DNA of 64,000 nt, taken from Nocardioides aurantiacus (GTDB lineage Bacteria > Actinomycetota > Actinomycetes > Propionibacteriales > Nocardioidaceae). Below are positions 8,042 to 15,700 of the stretch, in pieces. The notes under the pieces were generated by a model. That model was given only the letters and a program-made list of their open reading frames with translations. It had not been told where the DNA came from and searched no databases. The translations under genes were made by a program, and so were the position numbers. The DNA lies in assembly GCF_003752505.1 (NCBI RefSeq), contig NZ_RKHO01000001.1:1116001-1180000 (forward strand), given 5' to 3'. Each line of letters opens with the position of its first letter. The stretch's first letter is position 1.

Positions 8042-8265
8042 GGTCCCCTCCCGGCCACCAGCGTCGCGTCAGTCCCTTGGAGAAAACTTGGACGGCTCAC
8101 CACGAGGTCAGACCAGCGACGCGCTAGGGGGTGGGACGGGCCCCCGACGGGGCGCTGTCAACCCCCTAATTTCGGGCTGTTCGGCACGTCCACCGCGGCG
8201 CAGGATCGCCTCGGCGACGCGGGACCGCGCTGTCGACGGTCGCGTTCCGTCAAGGGGGAACCATC
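8042..8265. promoter_or_regulatory. Divergent control region between oxidase and SARP genes, with inverted repeat
   Basis: This 224-bp gap holds the promoters of two divergent genes. An 8-bp perfect inverted repeat, TAGGGGGT (8125-8132) and ACCCCCTA (8161-8168), is separated by 28 bp and is a candidate operator. A strong ribosome site, AAGGGGGAACC, lies before the SARP ATG. I found no clear heptamer direct repeats of the kind SARP proteins usually bind. Confidence 0.4.
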
Positions 8266-9162
8266 ATGATCAGCATCGGTTTGTTCGGCTCCATCAGCGT
8301 CCACCGCGACGGTGCGCAGTGCGCCGGACTCAGTGCGAAGCAGCGCCAGATCCTGGGAATCCTGGCCTTGCATCCGGGGAGTCCGGTGCCGCGAGGCGAG
8401 CTCGCCGAGCACCTGTGGGAAGGGTCGCCACCGCGGTCGTACGTCGGAACCCTGGACAGCTACGTGTGCCTGATGAGGCGTGCCATGGGGCTGAAGGCAG
8501 GTCGCTCGTCGGTGCTGGCCACGACCGCGGCCGGATTCGTGCTCACGCCGGGCGCGGACGTCGAGGTCGACCTCACCTGGTTCCGGCGCTTGAGCCGGGC
8601 AGCCGACGTCGGGACGGGGCGCCCGGCCCTGGAGTGGGCGGAGGAGGCCGTCGAGCTGGCAGAAGGAGTGCTCCTGGGTGAGGTGCCGTACGCCGCCTGG
8701 GCCGTCCGTGCCCGCGAGGAGGTGGACCGCGACGTCGTCGGGCTGTGCACCAGGGGGGCCCAGCGTGCGAACGGGCTGGGCGAGTATGCGCGCGCTTCCG
8801 GACTGGCGCGCCGAGCTGTCGATCGCGACCCGCTCTGCGAGGACGCCTGGCGTCAGCTGATGTTGGCGCAGTGGTTCGCGGGGAACCGAGGCAGCGCGCT
8901 CATGACCTATGCGGAGCTCCGGACCGCCATGAAGCACGAGCTCGGCGACGAGCCCGGACAGCAGAGCCGGGACCTCTACCTGACGATCCTCACGGCGGGA
9001 GTCGCGCCTCCAGGTGCCGCCACGAGGTCGACTGCTCCGATCACGACGCTGCTCCGGCTTTTGCGCCTGGAGCTCGAGCTCGCGCCGGGCGTCCGCCCGC
9101 CGGCGCGGGACGCGCAGCTCTCGGAGGTCGCGATCCGGGTGCTGCAGACGTCCGGTCACTGA
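8266..9162 (+). CDS. SARP-family transcriptional activator (BTAD)
   Basis: A 298-residue DNA-binding activator. Residues 1-95 form the OmpR-like winged helix (SIGLFGSISVHRDG start, LSAKQRQILGILALHPGSPVPRGELAEHLW helix pair, SYVCLMRRAM recognition helix). Residues 100-245 form the bacterial transcription activation domain (VDLTWFRRL, EDAWRQLMLAQWFAGNRGSAL, a TPR-like helical array). SARPs usually activate secondary metabolite clusters by binding heptamer repeats near the -35 region; none of the surrounding genes is a typical biosynthesis gene, so here the likely targets are the divergent oxidase operon or the downstream redox genes. The last 50 residues are unusual and unlike the family. The start is supported by AAGGGGGA at proper spacing. 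Confidence 0.85.
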   Translation: MISIGLFGSISVHRDGAQCAGLSAKQRQILGILALHPGSPVPRGELAEHLWEGSPPRSYVGTLDSYVCLMRRAMGLKAGRSSVLATTAAGFVLTPGADVEVDLTWFRRLSRAADVGTGRPALEWAEEAVELAEGVLLGEVPYAAWAVRAREEVDRDVVGLCTRGAQRANGLGEYARASGLARRAVDRDPLCEDAWRQLMLAQWFAGNRGSALMTYAELRTAMKHELGDEPGQQSRDLYLTILTAGVAPPGAATRSTAPITTLLRLLRLELELAPGVRPPARDAQLSEVAIRVLQTSGH

Positions 9163-9296
9163 GCACGTTCGTCACGAGGTGGGCCAGACCACTCGCACGG
9201 GACAGGTGCGGCGAGCTCGGGAGTTTGCGAGCCTGGCAGCAGGGGTGGCGATCCGGATTGCCCATCCGGGTCGTCTGCCCCGTGAGGGGGCACCAC

Positions 9297-9938
9297 ATGG
9301 ACCGAGTTCTGGTGATCGACGACCACCGGGTCGTCGCCGAGCTCCTCGCCGACGCCATCCAGGCGCAGCCGGACTTCGAGGCGGTGGGATGCGCACGCGG
9401 TGTGGAGGACGGACTGCGCCTGGTGGAGGACCTGGCTCCGGACATCGTCGTCATGGACGTCCGGCTCGAGGACGGTGATGGTCTCGCCGCGACCTACGAG
9501 CTCACCGAGCAACAACCGGACCTGCGGGTGGTCATCCTGTCCGCCAACATCGACGAGGGACTGCTGCGCCGAGCAGCGGATGCGAACGCCTGCGCCGTGC
9601 TGCCCAAGGACGGTGACCTCCACAGCGTGCTCGACGCCCTGCGGACGGCCGCGCGCGGGAGCTTCGTCGTCCACCCGCGCCTGTTGCGCCAGCTCGAGAG
9701 ATCGTCCGATGATCGGACGGCTGGCCCGCCGACCTTGACTCAGCGGGAGCTGGAGGTGCTTCGGCACCTGTCGACCGGGATGGGCGCGACGCAGATCGCA
9801 CGCGAGCTGGGTGTCTCAGTGCACACGTGCCGCGGACACGTGAAGAGCCTGCTGGCCAAGCTGGACGCCCACTCCCAGCTGGAAGCGGTGGCCAAGGCAG
9901 TACGCCTCGGCCTGATCCATGTCTTCGCGGAGACCTGA
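9297..9938 (+). CDS. NarL/LuxR-family response regulator
   Basis: A 213-residue two-component regulator. The receiver domain (1-120) has the acidic pocket DD8-9, the phosphorylated Asp54 in VVMDVRLEDG, and Lys in LPKDGDL. The C-terminal LuxR-type HTH (about 148-205) reads LTQRELEVLRHLSTGMGATQIARELGVSVHTCRGHVKSLLAKL. It binds DNA as a dimer after phosphorylation. The ATG at 9297 begins the receiver fold directly; the open frame upstream has no homology. It overlaps the following histidine kinase gene by 20 bp, so the two are a cognate pair. Position between the oxidase and the peroxidase suggests control of this locus. Confidence 0.92.
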   Translation: MDRVLVIDDHRVVAELLADAIQAQPDFEAVGCARGVEDGLRLVEDLAPDIVVMDVRLEDGDGLAATYELTEQQPDLRVVILSANIDEGLLRRAADANACAVLPKDGDLHSVLDALRTAARGSFVVHPRLLRQLERSSDDRTAGPPTLTQRELEVLRHLSTGMGATQIARELGVSVHTCRGHVKSLLAKLDAHSQLEAVAKAVRLGLIHVFAET

Positions 9939-11238
9939 GGACGCGGCCACTCGGGAGGGGGTCGTACGTCGCTCGCTGCGTCGCTTCGTGGCCTCGGCCA
10001 CCCTGGCGCTCGTGGTGGTCGGTGTCGCCAACATCGCGGTTGCCCGCGTGGTCAGCCGTGACCTCGCGGTCCGGGACGCAGTGGACCACGGCCGGTCGTT
10101 CGCCACGTCGATCAGTGGGTCCCTCCTGCACGAGGGCCTGCTCCGGGGCGACCCGGTGAGCGGGGCGGCGCTCGGCGAGCTGGTCGACGGTCACAAACGA
10201 GCAAGCTCGTTGGTGCACGTCAAGGTGTGGGCCCCGGACGGAACCGTGCTGTGGGCGGACCAGGCGGAGCTCCGAGGTCGGGTCTTCGAGCTCGAGCCCG
10301 AGGTGGAGCGCCTCTTCGACTCCGGTGACGCCGTGGGCCACGTGACGCAGCTCGACCGGCCCGAGCACGTTGCGGGACGCACCGAGCGCCAGCTGCTCGA
10401 GGTGTACGCCGCCACCACGAGTCCCACCGGTGACCGGTTCCTGGTCGAGTCCTACTGGTCGGCCGCGCAGCTCGAGGAGCACTCCTGGGCCGGCCTGGCG
10501 TGGATCGCACCGGTCTCCGTGGGCGGGTTGCTGGTCTTCGCCCTCGTTGTGTTCCCGCTGGCGTCGTCCCTCGTACGGCGCGTCGAGCGGGTCCAAGGGG
10601 AGAACTCGGTGCTGCTGCAGCACTCGCTCGATGCTTCCGACCTCGAACGTCACCGCATCGTCCGTGACCTGCACGACGGAGTTATGCAGGACCTCCACGT
10701 GCTGGGCTACAAGCTCTCGCTGGGAGCCGACGACGACAGGGTGCCCAGCACCGCGGTCGACGAGCTCGTCGACCGCGTCCGACGTATCTCCGCAGCTCTG
10801 CGATCGACGATGGCGGACCTCTACCCGGTCGACCTCGAGTCGCATGGACTGGCTCCGGCCGTCGTCGAGCTGGCCGCACGAGCCGAGGAAGAGAGCGGCG
10901 TCCGGGTCACGATCGACGTAGATGCGTTGGACGGCCAAGCGCTACCGGCACTGAGGCTCAGCTACCGGGTGATCCGAGAGGGCCTGCGCAACGTGGTCCG
11001 GCACGCCGCGGCGAGCCGGGCCGACGTCCGAACATGGTTGGAGGGCGACCTCGTCCGTGTCCGCGTGGACGATGACGGTCGGGGCCCTGGCGGTGGAGAG
11101 GGCTCCGGGGTCCACCTGGGCCTGGCCTTGCTCCGCGACACGACGGGTGATGTCGGCGGGAGTTTGTCGGTGACCCGGAGGCCCGGGGGTGGCACGCGGC
11201 TCGAGGCAACCTTCCCCCGGGACCTGGCACCTGCCTGA
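9919..11238 (+). CDS. Sensor histidine kinase (HisKA_3, NarL-type partner)
   Basis: A 439-residue membrane kinase. Membrane segments at about 21-44 and 193-217 flank an extracytoplasmic sensor of some 150 residues (45-192) with no cysteine and no PAS signature that I can see. The dimerisation domain has the HisKA_3 motif LERHRIVRDLHDGVMQDLH with phospho-acceptor His252. The ATPase domain (about 330-435) has an N-box (REGLRNVVRHAAAS), DDDGRGPGGG as G1, and a late GGGTRLEATFP. It phosphorylates the response regulator whose gene it overlaps. The signal is unknown; an extracellular redox, metal or phenolic cue would fit the neighbourhood. Confidence 0.9.
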   Translation: MSSRRPEDAATREGVVRRSLRRFVASATLALVVVGVANIAVARVVSRDLAVRDAVDHGRSFATSISGSLLHEGLLRGDPVSGAALGELVDGHKRASSLVHVKVWAPDGTVLWADQAELRGRVFELEPEVERLFDSGDAVGHVTQLDRPEHVAGRTERQLLEVYAATTSPTGDRFLVESYWSAAQLEEHSWAGLAWIAPVSVGGLLVFALVVFPLASSLVRRVERVQGENSVLLQHSLDASDLERHRIVRDLHDGVMQDLHVLGYKLSLGADDDRVPSTAVDELVDRVRRISAALRSTMADLYPVDLESHGLAPAVVELAARAEEESGVRVTIDVDALDGQALPALRLSYRVIREGLRNVVRHAAASRADVRTWLEGDLVRVRVDDDGRGPGGGEGSGVHLGLALLRDTTGDVGGSLSVTRRPGGGTRLEATFPRDLAPA

Positions 11239-11429
11239 CGACCATCGCATCGGGGGGACGCAAGCCGGGTACAAGGTGGAGATGGGACGGTGAGTGCCAG
11301 GTGAGCGAACGCACGAGGGTTCCCGACTGTGACACCGGCAGGGCGGCTGCATCGCTCATCCTCACCGCCGTCGGCGGCGGGACCGTCCCCACCCCCCGAG
11401 CGGTCTCGTCGCCGACACTGAGCTCCCGG

Positions 11430-12680
11430 TCAGCTGGGCGGCATCACGCCGACGTCGGCCTCGTCGTCACACAGCTCGACCTCGGGAAGGAGCGAGACCG
11501 TCACGTCGACGGGGAAGAGGTCCTCCGTCGGCAACGCGCAGACCGGCACAGGGCTCGGAGCGGGAGACGCCGTCGTCGTCGGGCTCGGCCGCATGCCGGT
11601 CATGTCTCCCTCCGTCTGGGCCCCCGTCGGGCTGGGAGTCGCGGCGGGTGACGGACCCGGGGCCTCCTTCGGACCTGGCGCGGCGGAGGGGATCCGCGGC
11701 TCCGCCGTGAGCAGAGGAGTCGGAGGCTGGGCGACCAGCGGCACCGGGGGCGTCGCGTGCACGTCGGGCGGTGTGACGTCTGCTCGTGAGGGGCCCTTGG
11801 CCGTCACGGAGGACGAGGGGCTGGTCGCGGCCCGGGGCGGTGCGCCGTGGTGGGCTGCCGGCGTCATGATCCCGTCAGGTCCCGGGCGAGCCGCCGCCCC
11901 GTCCGAGGGGGTGCCGATGAGGGTGGGGGGCGTCATCTGGTGCTTGCGCTGACGGTCGTAACGGTCTTTCCAGTCCAGCACAGCCGTCAGGTATCCGGGC
12001 GATCGGTTGTAGGACAGGATCGCGCGCCTCACACCCACGGTCGTTGCGAGATCGCGGCTTCCGGCGCACAGGTAGACCACGGCCGCACCAGCAGCATCGA
12101 AGACGTTCTGTGGGTCGCGCACGCCGTCGCCGTCCATGTCCACCCCCGCTGCGCGCCACACCTCAGGCACCAGCTGGAGCGGGCCCAAGGCCCGGTCCCA
12201 GCGCCGGTCGCCATCGAGCTGGCCGGCGTCGCTGTCGGACACCACGGGGCGCCGTACGCCGTCGAGCGGCGGCCCGACCAGGGAGGGCGCCACACGGTGG
12301 TCGCTGTCGATGTGCCGACCGGCCGCGTTGCCGGACTCGACCATCCCGATCGCCGCGAGCAGGGTGAATCCAGGGTGGCAACCCGCCGGCGCGCTCTGGA
12401 CGGCCAACCAGTAGGCGCGGTGCAGGTCGGGGTGCAGGTCGTCGATCCCTCTCGGATCGAGAGCCGTCGAACCGAGAGTCGCCCCATGGCTGTTGGCGCT
12501 GGGCCGCAGCTCTACTGCAGGTGCCCGGGTGTCGACGGCCGTTACCTCGTGCCTGGCCACCCGCGGCGCCGTCAACGCACCGTCCGTGTCGGGACGGGCC
12601 CCGCCTGCCGGTGCCGCCAGGAGAAGCAGAGCGAGGGCGGCACCGGCTGCGGAGACGACGGTGCGGGACGTGGAATGCAT
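11430..12680 (-). CDS. Secreted lytic transglycosylase with Pro-rich tail
   Basis: A 416-residue exported peptidoglycan lyase that cleaves MurNAc-GlcNAc bonds to give 1,6-anhydro ends. It has a signal peptide (1-27, cleavage after APAGGA). The SLT-type catalytic domain covers about 80-265; the acid is Glu115 in AAIGMVESGNAAGR. Family motifs ALGPLQLVPEVWRAAGVDMDG, DGDGVRDPQNVFDAAGAAVVYLC and ILSYNRSPGYL follow. Residues 275-400 are a low-complexity Pro/Ala/Thr tail, probably wall-spanning. ATG 12680 is chosen because it begins the signal peptide; the frame extends 53 codons further upstream without sense. The gene lies 112 bp after the giant peroxidase on the same strand and may open the wall for its export. 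Confidence 0.85.
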   Translation of the reverse strand: MHSTSRTVVSAAGAALALLLLAAPAGGARPDTDGALTAPRVARHEVTAVDTRAPAVELRPSANSHGATLGSTALDPRGIDDLHPDLHRAYWLAVQSAPAGCHPGFTLLAAIGMVESGNAAGRHIDSDHRVAPSLVGPPLDGVRRPVVSDSDAGQLDGDRRWDRALGPLQLVPEVWRAAGVDMDGDGVRDPQNVFDAAGAAVVYLCAGSRDLATTVGVRRAILSYNRSPGYLTAVLDWKDRYDRQRKHQMTPPTLIGTPSDGAAARPGPDGIMTPAAHHGAPPRAATSPSSSVTAKGPSRADVTPPDVHATPPVPLVAQPPTPLLTAEPRIPSAAPGPKEAPGPSPAATPSPTGAQTEGDMTGMRPSPTTTASPAPSPVPVCALPTEDLFPVDVTVSLLPEVELCDDEADVGVMPPS

Positions 12681-12792
12681 GGGCTCTCCGGTCACAGGGG
12701 TGGAGCACGACGGGGATGGAGCCGTGGGTGCTGCGGCGAGACCTCCCCGGACCGGATGTCCGGGAAGGTCCCGCCCTCTCCGCCTCGGTCCC

Positions 12793-15700
12793 TCAGCGAG
12801 GCGAGACCAGTGCGGAGCGCGCAGATGCGGCCCCGGCACCCACAGCGTTGATGGCGCGGACCTCGAAGCGGTAGTTGCCGGCGGGAAGGGTGACGTTGGC
12901 CGTTCGAGCGGCCCCCGGAACGGTCACGACGACCGGCGACCCGACGACCGTGGTCCCGTTCGCCGCCATCCGAAGCGCACTGACCCGGTAGCTCGTGATC
13001 GCCGACCCACCGTTCAGCAGGGGAGCGTTCCAGTTCGCGACAGCTGTCAGCTGTCCACCGACATCCCCTCGAGCGGGAGCGAGGATCCGGGTCTGCCCGG
13101 GAACGCCGGCCGGCGTCACCGCGTTGGACGCGGCGGACAGGGGGCTGGCGCCCACGGCGTTGCGCGCCCGCAACCGGAAGTTGTAGGTAAGCCCGTTGGT
13201 CAGGCCCGTGACCTGCAGGGGCCGAACCGTGCCAACCGGCTGCGTACGGACGACGAGCGTCCCCAGACGCACCTGGAGGGTGTACCCGGTGAGCGGCGAG
13301 CCTCCGTCCGTCCCCGGGGCCCAGGTGAGGCTTGCCGACCCATTGCCTCGGGTCGCCACCAGCGACGTGGGGGCAGACGGCGCTGTCGCGGCGACCGTCA
13401 CCGGGTTGGAGTCGGCGGAGTACGGACTCGTCCCGAACGGGTTCACGGCACTGACCGCGAAGGTGTACGTCCCGGGTGCGAGACCCGTGACGACAGCGCT
13501 CGTGGCGGTCCCCGACGGGACGTCGACCGTCCTGATGACGTTGCCAGACTGCTTCACCTGGATGTTGAAGCCGGTGGTGGTCGATCCGTCGGATGCGGCT
13601 GCGAACGAGACCTCCACGCTCCCCGACGCGGTGCTCCTCGACGCGGTCCCGACGGTCGGGGTGGTGGGGAGTGCCACCGTCAGTGTCTGGTCGGTGAACT
13701 CCAGTCGCTCCACGTTGCGGACGCGGTCGGTGCCGTCGGTGGCGGTGCCGCGTGCATGTGTCACGGTCAGCCCGTCCGGCCCGGTCACCAGGTCGTAGTC
13801 CGCGAGGGGACCGGAGAAGGTCGCGGTGTCGAGCGCGGTCCCCGGCGTACCGGGCTCGACCGTGCGGACGATGACGATGTCCTTCGGGTTGATGTTGCCG
13901 GCGAAGACGTCCGCGCGCAGTCCGGAGACGTCGTCGACGGACCTGGTCGCGCCGCTCTTGTCGGTGGCACGCAGCTGCACGTTCATCCATGCGTCACCGT
14001 CGATGAGGTCATCGCCGCCGCGCCCCTCGATGAGGTCGCCACCGTCGCCGCCCATCAGGATGTTCCCGCCGGTGAAGGAGGTGGCGTCCTGGGGCAGCAG
14101 CGCAGCCAGTCCCTGGACCTTGGCGATCGCAGAGGCGTCCAGCTCGTGTCCCTCCATGTCCGCGGCCGTACGGCTGTCACCACGGAGCTTGTCCGCGAAC
14201 CTCCACCCGGACAGGCTCTCCACCAGGTCGAAGCGGTCCCGGTTGGTGTCCACCGACGGCGGGAGCAGGCCGGTGATGTCCATGTCGGAGTCACCCGGCA
14301 GCGGGTCGCCCTTGTGACTGGTGAAGTCGAAGCCGAGCATCCCCTCTGCTCGCTGGATGCCGGGGCCCAGCAGCATCACGTCCTGGCCGCCCTCGGCGTC
14401 ATAGTCCTGCTCGCCGCCGTAGCTGAAGAGCACGTCGTCACCGGCCTCGTTGGGGTCGTCCTGGAACGGGGCACCGTTGTCGCCCTGGAGCAGGTTGAAG
14501 GGACCCTTGCCGCCCTCGATCCAGTCGTCGCCGTCGTCCCCGAACACTGTGTCCTCCGCGTCGCCGGCGAAGACGACGTCGTCACCGGGGCCGGCGAAGG
14601 TCTCGGTCGTGTCGTTGCCGCCGACGACGAAGTCCTTGCCGCGGCCCGACTGGTTGAGGTCACCGCCGAAGCCGCGACCCGAGGAGAGTGCGTCGTTGCC
14701 GTCCCCCCCCTTGAGGACGTCGTCACCGAACAGGTCGGTCATGATGTCGTCGCCGTCGCCGCCGATCAGGTTGTCGGCCCCGTCCCCGCCCTCGATGCGG
14801 TCGTGACCGTCGTTGCCGCGCAGCGTGTCGTCGCCCTCGCTGGAGTGCACCTTGTCGTCACCGGGGCTGCCGTTGAAGACGACGTGGGCTGGCCCGCCGT
14901 AGCGGATGGTGCCGTCGGCGGTCCTGGTCAGCTGCGTGCCCTCGTTCCAGTCCTCGGTCGACGGGTCGTCCAGGATCGGTCCGGTCGTGCCCAGGTTCGC
15001 CACGTGGTAGACGTAGTCGGGCCGTGAGAACGAGTCGGCCGGGAGCGCCTCGACGTCGGTGTTGCGCTGGATCAGCTCGGAGAACGAGTTGCCCTCGAGC
15101 TGGGTCAGCAGGTTGAGCCCAGCAGTGCGGGACAGGTAGTACATCCGGTCACCGTCCTGGAGGTCCTCCATCTGCGCCTCGAAGACGTAGTTGAAGGTGG
15201 GGCCGAGCAGGCCACCGAAGACCATCTGCTTCTCGGCGAGCCCTCCGACCCACAGATCGATGTCGTCGACGCCCGTGGTGGTCACGCCGCCCGGGCCGTT
15301 CTCGTAGGTGCCGGTGCTGTTGAGGAAGTTGTAGGCGTCCTCGCTGATGGCGGGGTCAGGGTCCGACGCGTTGGTCAGCAACGCCTCGGCAGCGATGCGC
15401 TTGCCCGCCTTCGTCGTCTCGGACTCGATGGTGGGGTGCGTTCCGTACGCGGCGACGAAGTTCGCCAGCGACTCCTCGTGCTTGAGACTGAACTTGAGGT
15501 CGGCCCAGCTCGAGTAGGGCTGGAGCGCCGCGTCAGAGGATTCTGCGTGGAACGTGCGTCGCGCTTCGTTCAGCGTCGGGATCCCGGTCTCCCTGGCCCG
15601 CGCCATGTTCAGGGTGGCGAGGTCGAGAGGCAGCCCGAGCAGGTCGTTGCGGAGGGCGTCGGTGACGAACTCGTCCAGCTCGTTGCCGATCTGCCGGGTC

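Noticed and set aside
9163-9296. N-terminal extension of the response regulator
   Set aside because: The open frame runs back into the SARP gene, but the receiver domain begins exactly at ATG 9297.
12681-12839. N-terminal extension of the lytic transglycosylase to 12839
   Set aside because: The signal peptide begins at ATG 12680; the extra 53 residues are Arg/Pro-rich and overlap the end of the peroxidase gene.
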